This document shows, one piece after another, positions 1-5,116 of a DNA stretch of 6,599 nt. Under the pieces are notes generated by a model, which saw only the letters and a program-made list of their open reading frames with translations, did not search any database and had not been told where the DNA came from. The translations under genes and the position numbers were made by a program. The DNA is from Anaerolineales bacterium UBA3940 (GTDB lineage: Bacteria > Chloroflexota > Anaerolineae > Aggregatilineales > UBA3940): positions 1-6,599 of the forward strand of contig DGDY01000253.1 of assembly GCA_002385675.1 (NCBI GenBank), written 5' to 3'. The stretch's first letter is position 1, and each line of letters opens with the position of its first letter.

Positions 1-50
1 TACAGAAGTATACGGACATTACCCGTCGTGCCTCGAACAACGCGCCATCT

Positions 51-70
51 AATTTGTTTTGGTACAAATT
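51..70. repeat. 7-bp inverted repeat, AT-rich
   Basis: AATTTGT at 51-57 is the exact reverse complement of ACAAATT at 64-70, with a 6-nt spacer. It is the first of several dyads in the gene-free leader. It could be a protein-binding site or simply AT-rich coincidence. Confidence 0.4.
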
Positions 71-82
71 TCCTAGAAGTGA

Positions 83-94
83 CGGACTAGTCCG
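83..94. repeat. 12-bp perfect palindrome
   Basis: CGGACTAGTCCG is a gapless perfect palindrome 13 bp after the preceding inverted repeat. A 12-bp exact palindrome is infrequent by chance in a few hundred bases, so a dimeric protein site is reasonable. The binder is unknown. Confidence 0.5.
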
Positions 95-132
95 ACTTGA
101 TTCGCAAGATAAACCTTTTATACTCAGGAAAT

Positions 133-149
133 GCTTGTTGATAACAAGC
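133..149. repeat. 7-bp inverted repeat with 3-nt spacer
   Basis: GCTTGTT (133-139) and AACAAGC (143-149) are exact reverse complements around GAT. The short spacer fits an operator half-site pair or recombinase arms better than an RNA hairpin. Confidence 0.45.
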
Positions 150-163
150 TTCTGTTGCTGACA

Positions 164-200
164 TTCAAGGCAGTAGCGTGGGGACGGTATGCTGCCTGAA
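164..200. repeat. Bulged hairpin / cruciform candidate
   Basis: TTCA-A-GGCAG (164-173) pairs with CTGCC-TGAA (192-200), giving nine Watson-Crick pairs with one bulged A at 168. T174-G191 and A175-T190 extend the stem, and an inner CGT/ACG mini-stem with a GGGG loop lies at 177-186. It has no T-run, so it is not an intrinsic terminator. It could be a folded single-stranded DNA or RNA element; nothing in the sequence assigns a role. Confidence 0.4.
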
Positions 201-346
201 GGTCGAGGGTAGGGGACTGGTCGGGGTGTTTCAAGAGATGCTAGCTTCTTGGGTTCTCATGCACCCTCAACAGCCTATACCTCTGCTATCTCAGTCGGTA
301 AATTCGTAACGCGCATTTAGTTAATTGACATTCAGCGTCTCAACTT

Positions 347-396
347 GTGCACAATGAATAGTTGCATGTTGGCCAATCTCGGTGTACAGTGAATAG
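347..396. repeat. 15-bp imperfect direct repeat pair
   Basis: GTGCACAATGAATAG (347-361) and GTGTACAGTGAATAG (382-396) match at 13 of 15 positions in the same orientation and start 35 bp apart. The first copy overlaps the 10-bp palindrome TTGTGCACAA (345-354). Paired direct repeats beside a tyrosine recombinase recall arm-type recombinase sites or operator pairs. This interpretation is inference. Confidence 0.5.
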
Positions 397-400
397 GCAG

Positions 401-506
401 CATAATAAGGGACGATAACCCCCCTTATGTTGCGAGTTTGGGCCAAGAACAGCGGGATTTGGGGCAGTTTCAGCCCTCTAAGCACGAAAATTCGCGCAAC
501 ATAATA
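401..506. repeat. Nested inverted arms, candidate recombinase core/operator
   Basis: Three arms share a CATAA-type core: CATAATA at 401-407, its inverted relative CTTATGTT at 424-431, and CATAATA again at 500-506. ATAAGGG (405-411) pairs with CCCTTAT (422-428), while TTATGTTGCG (425-434) is the exact reverse complement of CGCAACATAA (495-504). A small GGGGC/GCCCT hairpin (461-477) lies between the outer arms. TTATGTT resembles the inner part of a Xer/dif right half-site, but no canonical 11-6-11 dif layout is present. The block ends 20 nt before the recombinase start, so it may be an attachment core or an autoregulatory site. Confidence 0.4.
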
Positions 507-525
507 TTTCGAGGCCCGATTTTCA

Positions 526-1437
526 TTGACACCGACCTCGGCAGACCTACTCCAGCAGTGGTTGCAGGACCTGGAGCGTAAAGGGCGGAGCGTGCATACC
601 CTCGCTGCCTACCGCCGTGGCCTCCAACATTTCATCGAATGGAATAAACGAGTCTACGACGCCGAGTTTGACCCGGCGGCGACCATTCCTCGTGACGTGC
701 GTGATTGGAAGTCCTATCAGCAAACGGTCGAAAAGGCCGCGCCGGCGACCATCAACCAGCGCTTGGTCGCCCTCTCGCGCTTCTTCTCTTGGGCGACGTC
801 TAAGGGGCTTGCGAAGGACGATCCGACGGTCGAGGTGGGAAGTTTGCGGCTGCCAGCTCGCCAGCCTAAAGGGCTGTCTGACAAGGATCTCCGTAAGCTG
901 TTACGTGCCGCCAAAGCGGGTGGTAACCTCCGCGACTACGCCATGATTGAGTTGCTGGCCGGGACAGGTCTGAGAGTCGGGGAGTTGCTAAGCCTTCGTG
1001 TTGGAGATATCACCCTCGGAGAGCGCTCTGGGACGGTGACGGTGCGGCAAGGCAAGCACGGGAACTTCCGCACTGTGCCCCTGACGCTCGATGTGCGCAA
1101 GGCCCTTGAAGCCTATCTTCAGAACCGTTCTGGAGATAATGACCCGGAAGCAGCTCTCTGGACGGGCATGCACGGCGACCTCAGCCATCGCAGCTCAGTG
1201 CTTCGCATCCTGGACAAGTACACGCAGCAAGCGGGCATTGATGCCATCGGGCCGCACGCGCTGCGCCACACCTTTGCGACGCGTTACCTGAATGCGAATC
1301 CGGGTGACCTGCGTGGTCTCGCCGCGCTCCTCGGCCACTCGAGTCTGAATACTGTGATGGTCTATACGGAGCCAAACCTTGGAGATTTGGCTGAACGCAT
1401 GGAGCGAATTGATCGGACAGGGCGTTCGAATCGGTAG
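526..1437 (+). CDS. Tyrosine recombinase/integrase (XerC/D-like)
   Basis: This is a site-specific DNA recombinase of the phage-integrase family, which cuts and rejoins DNA through a 3'-phosphotyrosine intermediate. The protein has 303 residues, the usual size for XerC/XerD-like enzymes. Residues about 5-100 form the SAM-like core-binding domain (LxxxxRSVHTLAAYRRGL...INQRLVALSRFFSWA) and about 115-290 the catalytic domain. All catalytic residues are visible: Arg150 (TGLRVGELL), Lys177 (RQGKHGNFR hairpin), His244 and Arg247 (HALRHTFATR), His271 (LGHSSL) and Tyr280 (VMVYTEPN), so it should be active. The start is TTG; an in-frame stop at 502-504 leaves no ATG upstream, and GAGG at 511-514 is a weak, distant ribosome site. 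The dyad-rich leader upstream may hold its target or operator. A flippase gene follows after 21 nt. It could be an integrase of a mobile element or a DNA-rearranging recombinase; the sequence does not decide. Confidence 0.93.
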   Translation: MTPTSADLLQQWLQDLERKGRSVHTLAAYRRGLQHFIEWNKRVYDAEFDPAATIPRDVRDWKSYQQTVEKAAPATINQRLVALSRFFSWATSKGLAKDDPTVEVGSLRLPARQPKGLSDKDLRKLLRAAKAGGNLRDYAMIELLAGTGLRVGELLSLRVGDITLGERSGTVTVRQGKHGNFRTVPLTLDVRKALEAYLQNRSGDNDPEAALWTGMHGDLSHRSSVLRILDKYTQQAGIDAIGPHALRHTFATRYLNANPGDLRGLAALLGHSSLNTVMVYTEPNLGDLAERMERIDRTGRSNR

Positions 1438-1458
1438 TGTTGTATTCAACTGAGAGAC

Positions 1459-2397
1459 ATGGCTGAAGCTATACCAACTTCTGACAAGCTAATCGAAGAA
1501 AATACTGACCGGGCAGATTCTTTTGCTCCAACTAGCGCCCTGTCGTTGCGGCGAAACTTCTCATGGACCTTTGTGGGAAATGCCGTATACGCGGCGTCAA
1601 GTTGGGGCATGCTGGTGGTGCTCGCCAAACTGGGCGACCCAGAGATGGTCGGGCAGTTTGCACTGGGACTGGCCGTTACCGCTCCGGTGATCATGTTTAC
1701 TAATCTGCAATTGCGTGCGGTTCAGGCCACGGATGCCAAAGAAGACTTCGTCTTTGGCGACTACTTAGGCCTACGGCTCCTCACGGCCGTGTTGGCTTTT
1801 CTTGTGATTCTTGCCATTACCCTGTTCTCTGATTACAAAGCCGAAACGGTAGCAGTCATCCTTGCTATCGGAATTGGTAAAGTTTTTGACTCGATTAGCG
1901 ATATTTTTTGGGGATTCTTTCAACTGCATGAGCGAATGGACTATGTCGCCAAGTCCATGATGCTCAACGGTATTTTTTCACTGGTTGCGCTGAGTTGTGC
2001 TGTATATATAACACACAGCGTCTTATTGGGAGCAGTAGCGTGGTCTGCTGTCTCGGCTGCAAACTTGCTTACCTATAATGTTCCTGCTGCATTGCGTTTC
2101 TCGTCGAGTGCTCGATCTTCTACGGGCTCGTATTCCCTGCGTCCCCGCCTCGCACCAGCTAAATCGTTCAAATTAGCGCGGCTAGCACTACCGCTAGGTG
2201 TTGTGATGCTGCTCATCTCTCTTAACTCGAACATTCCCCGATATGTAATCCAGGCACATTATGGTGAGTGGGAGTTGGGGATATTTGCAGCAACCGCATA
2301 TATCATGGTCGCGGGAACTACTGTTGTTAGTGCCCTAGGACAGTCTGCGAGTCCGCGACTCGCCAAACTTTATGGAGGCGGTAAAGGATCGGCTTGA
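1459..2397 (+). CDS. Truncated oligosaccharide flippase (Wzx/MATE-like)
   Basis: This is the N-terminal two thirds of a polysaccharide-biosynthesis flippase, a membrane protein of the MOP superfamily that moves lipid-linked sugar units across the cytoplasmic membrane. Hydrophobic segments are visible near residues 34-56, 67-82, 107-124, 130-150, 168-185, 188-207, 242-258 and 273-294. The TNLQLRAVQATDA...GDYLGLRLL stretch and the IPRYVI...ELGIFAATAYIM...ALGQSASPRLAKLY stretch are typical of the family. Family members usually run past 400 residues with about 12 segments. This one stops at residue 312, just after SPRLAKLY, with the odd tail GGGKGSA, and no continuation appears in another frame. 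The ATG has a purine-rich GAGAG only 2 nt upstream, so translational coupling to the recombinase is possible. It is probably non-functional, or a stable fragment left by recombination. Confidence 0.85.
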   Translation: MAEAIPTSDKLIEENTDRADSFAPTSALSLRRNFSWTFVGNAVYAASSWGMLVVLAKLGDPEMVGQFALGLAVTAPVIMFTNLQLRAVQATDAKEDFVFGDYLGLRLLTAVLAFLVILAITLFSDYKAETVAVILAIGIGKVFDSISDIFWGFFQLHERMDYVAKSMMLNGIFSLVALSCAVYITHSVLLGAVAWSAVSAANLLTYNVPAALRFSSSARSSTGSYSLRPRLAPAKSFKLARLALPLGVVMLLISLNSNIPRYVIQAHYGEWELGIFAATAYIMVAGTTVVSALGQSASPRLAKLYGGGKGSA

Positions 2398-2402
2398 TGA
2401 TG

Positions 2403-2428
2403 AAGCCTCACCGAGGGTGAGGCTTTTT
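2403..2428 (+). terminator. Intrinsic terminator, 10-bp stem
   Basis: AAGCCTCACC (2403-2412) pairs perfectly with GGTGAGGCTT (2416-2425) around a GAG loop, followed by a run ending in TTTTT (2424-2428). It should end plus-strand transcription of the recombinase and flippase genes. The opposite strand has no T-run after the stem, so it is not a good bidirectional terminator. Confidence 0.9.
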
Positions 2429-2445
2429 GTTTGATCGGGCATGCT

Positions 2446-2844
2446 ATGAATTCCCACTCTAGACGGGCCTGCCTCTCCTGGGCATTGACCTCGGTCTGGT
2501 CCATCCTGCTCTGCCTCCTCGTACTCACGCCAAGCAGAGGCACGGTCATCCACGACATCTCGGTGCTATTTGGTGGCAGCAAGTGGACAGATGCTTTCGG
2601 CCATACGGTGCTGTTCGCCATCCAGACCGCCCTGCTCTACTGGGCGCTGGCGCAGACCCTGCCTGGTATGCCGGCTCTGATCCTCTCCGTGAGGGTGCTG
2701 CTGTTCTTCGGAACCGTTCTGGAGCTGGCCCAGGTGCTGATCCCTGCTCGGGGATCGTCGTTGTTTGATTTGTCGGCAAACTGGCTGGGGGTGGCGATCT
2801 TCGGGGTGTGGCAGCAGCGGCGGATTGAACAGGGACAAGGTTAG
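2446..2844 (+). CDS. VanZ-family small membrane protein
   Basis: This is a 132-residue integral membrane protein of the VanZ-like family. VanZ itself raises teicoplanin resistance by an unknown mechanism, and many relatives lie in polysaccharide or sortase-like loci with no known activity. Hydrophobic segments lie near residues 11-28, 54-72, 77-99 and 110-122. Family residues are present: Asp49 and His53 (TDAFGHTVLF), then Glu93, Gln96, Pro100, Arg102, Asp108, Asn112 and Gly115 in the E-x2-Q-x3-P-x-R...D-x3-N-x2-G pattern. The ATG at 2446 is preferred over an in-frame TTG at 2431, which lies directly against the terminator T-run; no strong ribosome site is visible for either. Only 17 nt separate the terminator from this start, so its promoter must overlap the terminator or the flippase end, or it depends on read-through. 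Its stop overlaps the convergent hydrolase stop by 4 nt. Confidence 0.85.
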   Translation: MNSHSRRACLSWALTSVWSILLCLLVLTPSRGTVIHDISVLFGGSKWTDAFGHTVLFAIQTALLYWALAQTLPGMPALILSVRVLLFFGTVLELAQVLIPARGSSLFDLSANWLGVAIFGVWQQRRIEQGQG

Positions 2845-3602
2845 TCGGCGGCATCTATCCGTTGTAGAAACTCCCACAACGTTTGGCGAAATAACTCGGG
2901 CTGCTCCCGGTGGATCGCGTGGCCGCAGTCGAACATCACGAGCTGCCCGTCGGGCACACGCTCGACGAGCTGGCGACCCGCATACTCCGGATTGAGAGGA
3001 TCCCCCTGCCCTAACATCAGCAGCAGCGGGCACGCGATCAAATGCGCTTCATTGCGGCTGATGTTGCCCCCACTGTCGATGATCTCCAGCATCGCCCCCA
3101 TCCACCCCCGCACCATCTGATCGACCTGCTCCGGCGTGACGCCGTGGATGTCGCGCCGTTCTGGTCCGAGCCAGGTGGGTGGCCAGTACGCTTCGATCTG
3201 GTCGCGGAACTCTGGGCCGAAGAAGCCCACCGCGCCCCACGCTACCACCGACCGCACGAGATCAGGCCGGATGATGGGCATCAGCAGCGCCACCTCACCC
3301 CCGTCACTGAAACCGACAATGTGCGCCTGATCAACGTCCAGCGCGTCCAGGAAGGCCGCTATATCCTCAGCATCACGCCGGTAGAAGTCGCGGCTGTACT
3401 GGCGAGGCTTAGGGCCGGAGCGTCCGTATCCTCGGCGCGTCGGTGCAATCACACGATAGTGAGGCTGTAACCACTCGATCTCCGGGCTGAACTGGGCGTC
3501 CCACGCACTCAGCCAGCCGTGGATCAATACCACGACCGGTTTGCCCTCGCTGCCGGTGTCGCAGTAATCGATGGTCGCGCCGTTGACTTCGATTACAGAC
3601 AC
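2841..3602 (-). CDS. Alpha/beta hydrolase, BPHL/valacyclovirase-like
   Basis: This is a 253-residue cytoplasmic serine hydrolase of the alpha/beta-hydrolase fold with no signal peptide. The oxyanion-hole motif HGW is at residues 28-30, and the RRGYGRSG turn at 56-63 is typical of the fold. The nucleophile elbow GFSDGG puts Ser99 in place, Asp201 lies in GQGDPLNP and His228 in CGHAIHREQP, giving a complete triad. The cap region spans about 125-185. The Ser-Asp pair after the elbow glycine and the GxxDPLxP acid motif resemble human biphenyl hydrolase-like protein, where the Asp beside the nucleophile helps choose amino-acid esters. A similar ester or lactone preference here is inference, and the real substrate is unknown. 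The start is GTG at 3602 with AGGG only 4 nt upstream. It lies 128 nt downstream of the minus-strand MerR-type gene, with no clear terminator between, so co-transcription is possible. Confidence 0.9.
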   Translation of the reverse strand: MSVIEVNGATIDYCDTGSEGKPVVVLIHGWLSAWDAQFSPEIEWLQPHYRVIAPTRRGYGRSGPKPRQYSRDFYRRDAEDIAAFLDALDVDQAHIVGFSDGGEVALLMPIIRPDLVRSVVAWGAVGFFGPEFRDQIEAYWPPTWLGPERRDIHGVTPEQVDQMVRGWMGAMLEIIDSGGNISRNEAHLIACPLLLMLGQGDPLNPEYAGRQLVERVPDGQLVMFDCGHAIHREQPELFRQTLWEFLQRIDAAD

Positions 3603-3730
3603 GACACCCTGCTCAATGTGTGTGGCACCTTTATTTGATGTGGAATTGCGTGAGAGATCATGGGATGCAAAACGCTCTCATTCGCTACAAAAGCGGAGCA
3701 AAACGGTTCTGGGCTGTTTTCAGAGCGGCA

Positions 3731-4393
3731 TTACAGGACGACAACTAAGATCACGGCGATCAGGCCCGCCAGCGCCAAGCCCACCACAAATGCACCGACG
3801 AGCCACATCCCGATCGAGACCGGATTGTCTTTGAAGCGCCCGAACTGACTAAGCTGGCCCTCGAGCCGGGCCACATCTTGTTTCACCCGCTCCACATCCG
3901 AACGCGCACGCTCCAGAGCTAGCTCCAGGGCGTGCGCGTTTTCTTCGTCTGCCTGTTTTTCCCGCTCCATCTCCTGGACTTGAGCTTCAAGCTCCGCGAC
4001 GCGAGTCTGCGCAGCTTCCAGGGCCTGGCGGGTGTGCTGCAACTCCGCCTGCAGCACGGCGAGCTGCACCGCTTCGGTAGCCCGGCTGGCAGCCAGATCG
4101 AGCGGGATGCTTGCGCTGCTGCCGTCCTCCCAGTTTTCGGGTAGCTCGGGCAGGTCGCGCCAGCCGTCGGCTTGCATTTGAGCGAGGCGCTCATCAATGG
4201 TTTCGGGATCGCGCCCGGCATCACGCATTGTGGACACAAACGCGAGCACCCGTTGATCGTGCGTCGATAGCACGCGGGTTTCGCCCTTCGGGGGGTTGGC
4301 ACTCGGCGTCAGGTAGGGTTCGTAGAGCTTCACCCACCGTCGAACCGTGCCGACGGAAACATCAGCCAGCTCGGCAAATCGGGTTACTTTCAT
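3731..4393 (-). CDS. MerR-type HTH, coiled-coil, tail-anchored membrane protein
   Basis: This 220-residue protein has three parts. Residues about 2-60 form a MerR-like winged helix-turn-helix (VTRFAELADVSVGTVRRWV, then YEPYLTP...RVLSTHDQRVLAFV). Residues about 101-183 form a long charged heptad-like coiled coil (LQAELQHTRQALEAAQTRVAELEAQVQEME...ARSDVERVKQDVARLEGQL). Residues about 196-220 are one hydrophobic segment ending the chain (MWLVGAFVVGLALAGLIAVILVVVL). It lacks the metal- or drug-sensing domain of classical MerR regulators. The layout recalls RacA and TubY, MerR-headed coiled-coil proteins that tether or position DNA, but it is membrane-anchored by a true hydrophobic tail. The ATG at 4393 is chosen over an in-frame ATG at 4417 because it begins at the classical MerR N-terminus and falls at the predicted transcription start. 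It diverges from the RHH-like gene at 4533. A membrane-bound regulator is the main alternative. Confidence 0.85.
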   Translation of the reverse strand: MKVTRFAELADVSVGTVRRWVKLYEPYLTPSANPPKGETRVLSTHDQRVLAFVSTMRDAGRDPETIDERLAQMQADGWRDLPELPENWEDGSSASIPLDLAASRATEAVQLAVLQAELQHTRQALEAAQTRVAELEAQVQEMEREKQADEENAHALELALERARSDVERVKQDVARLEGQLSQFGRFKDNPVSIGMWLVGAFVVGLALAGLIAVILVVVL

Positions 4394-4399
4394 GATGAT

Positions 4400-4428
4400 A
4401 GTGTACTCCCCTACCATTTTGTAGGCAA
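4400..4428 (-). promoter_or_regulatory. Promoter with MerR-style spacer dyad, predicted leaderless
   Basis: On the minus strand TTGCCT (4428-4423) and TACACT (4405-4400) form -35 and -10 hexamers 17 bp apart, each matching 4 of 6 consensus bases. The dyad CCTAC-N6-GTAGG (4410-4425) overlaps the -35 and fills the spacer, where MerR-family proteins normally bind, suggesting autoregulation. Six bases separate the -10 from the A of the ATG at 4393, so transcription would begin at the start codon. This rests on sequence matching only. Confidence 0.5.
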
Positions 4429-4448
4429 TAGTATCGAATAGGAGATCA

Positions 4449-4476
4449 TGGACTCACAGCAAAAAGTAGCTATAAT
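4449..4476 (+). promoter_or_regulatory. Promoter for the RHH-like gene
   Basis: A perfect TATAAT (4471-4476) follows TGGACT (4449-4454, 4 of 6 to TTGACA) by 16 bp. Transcription should start near 4483. AGCTATA repeats at 4468-4474 and 4479-4485, exactly 11 bp apart, straddling the -10 and the start point. The promoter faces away from the minus-strand promoter of the MerR-type gene; the two -35 elements are about 20 bp apart. Confidence 0.65.
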
Positions 4477-4484
4477 GAAGCTAT

Positions 4485-4516
4485 AGTACCGGCACGGAAG
4501 CCAAGAGTACCGGCAC
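4485..4516 (+). repeat. Two 11-bp direct repeats 21 bp apart (candidate operator)
   Basis: AGTACCGGCAC occurs identically at 4485-4495 and 4506-4516, so the copies start 21 bp apart, two helical turns on the same DNA face. They lie between the predicted transcription start and the ribosome site of the following gene, where a bound protein would block transcription. RHH proteins such as ParR and CopG commonly bind such iterated direct repeats near their own promoter, so the product of the next gene is the natural candidate binder. Confidence 0.7.
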
Positions 4517-4532
4517 CAGGGGGTAAAAGACC

Positions 4533-5102
4533 ATGGCGCGGCGCAACGATGGTACGAGCAAACGCTATGAGTTCCAACTCTTTGACGATGAGGCCGGGCA
4601 GGGTAGGGCGATCTACCAGGCCATTTGTGACGCCCAGGCTAAGGGTGTAAGCGCCGCCGAATTCATCCGCCAAGCCCTGTGGTTTTTTGTGTGCGAGGGT
4701 CAACTTGATACAACAGGCTCTACGCCGCAGTCCCAGCCTGAATCGAGCGCCGATGCCCTGGCGGCCGTGATGCAAGAACTGGCTGCGCTGCGGGAGGCGT
4801 TAAGCCGGCCTCAGAACCGTTCTGGGGGCACTGAGAAGGCCCAGCCTGCCCGTAGCAGCATAGATGCCGCCGAAACCATATCGCCCCCGCCGCCGACACA
4901 CGAGGGCGAAGTCACGGCCTCTTCGCCCGAGGTACAGTCTTCCGGTATTGATATGAGCAGCCGACGGCGGGGGAGAGCGCCAGCCGTCAGTCGCGTGCCC
5001 TTGAAACCCGCTGCCGTGCAACCTCTACTTGATCCCCAGGCGCTCAGCCGCCAGCTCATCACGTCCATCCGTGCGTACGGGCAAGAGGCCGCGCCCGGGT
5101 AG
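4533..5102 (+). CDS. Ribbon-helix-helix-like DNA-binding protein with disordered tail
   Basis: The protein has 189 residues and no gene is recognised by name. Residues about 11-53 fit a ribbon-helix-helix fold: a strand (RYEFQLFDD), a first helix (GRAIYQAICDAQAKG), a turn at VS and a second helix (AAEFIRQALWFFV), where the S/A-x-E-F-I-R-x-A pattern is the family's usual helix-B signature. A short helix with heptad character lies at 73-92 (ADALAAVMQELAALREALSR). Residues about 95-160 are rich in Pro, Ser, Ala and Arg and probably disordered, with a basic patch SRRRGRAP at 143-150. The last 20 residues (LDPQALSRQLITSIRAYGQE) look helical and may bind a partner. AGGGGG at 4518-4523 lies 9 nt before the ATG. 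The gene diverges from the MerR-type coiled-coil gene. It is likely autoregulated through the direct repeats upstream. A ParR-like centromere-binding role is possible but unproven, and no ParM or ParA gene is visible. Confidence 0.75.
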   Translation: MARRNDGTSKRYEFQLFDDEAGQGRAIYQAICDAQAKGVSAAEFIRQALWFFVCEGQLDTTGSTPQSQPESSADALAAVMQELAALREALSRPQNRSGGTEKAQPARSSIDAAETISPPPPTHEGEVTASSPEVQSSGIDMSSRRRGRAPAVSRVPLKPAAVQPLLDPQALSRQLITSIRAYGQEAAPG

Positions 5103-5116
5103 CGGAGCAGGATCAA

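Larger units (their letters stand above)
1..525. other. Gene-free, dyad-rich leader upstream of the recombinase
   Basis: No open frame with coding character is visible here on either strand, and the stretch is visibly more AT-rich than the recombinase gene that follows. It holds an unusual number of symmetries: inverted repeats at 51-70, 83-94, 133-149, 164-200 and 345-354, a direct repeat pair at 347-361/382-396, and linked CATAAT-type arms between 401 and 506. A perfect -35-like TTGACA lies at 325-330, but the best -10-like hexamer (CACAAT, 350-355) sits 19 bp away, so a promoter is possible but weak. Position directly before a tyrosine recombinase makes an attachment/regulatory region plausible. 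That is inference; the flank beyond base 1 is not visible. Confidence 0.6.

Noticed and set aside
325..355. Sigma70 promoter from TTGACA (325-330)
   Set aside because: The -35 is perfect, but the only -10-like hexamer is 19 bp away and starts with C; too weak to list as a promoter.
2860..2881. CGTTGT/ACAACG hairpin after the VanZ gene as a terminator
   Set aside because: The stem has six pairs, a 10-nt loop and only three Ts following, and it lies within hydrolase coding sequence.
2841..3602. Plus-strand open frames opposite the hydrolase
   Set aside because: They lack family motifs, while the minus strand shows a complete Ser-Asp-His triad and a conserved fold pattern.
3650..3730. Hairpin-like pairings between the MerR-type gene and the hydrolase gene
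   Set aside because: TGAGAG/CTCTCA and AAAAC/GTTTT pairings are short with long loops and no proper T-run, so neither a terminator nor an operator is supported.
4394..4417. Longer MerR-type protein starting at ATG 4417
   Set aside because: The extra eight residues precede the usual MerR N-terminus and lie inside the predicted promoter. Kept as an alternative pending transcript mapping.
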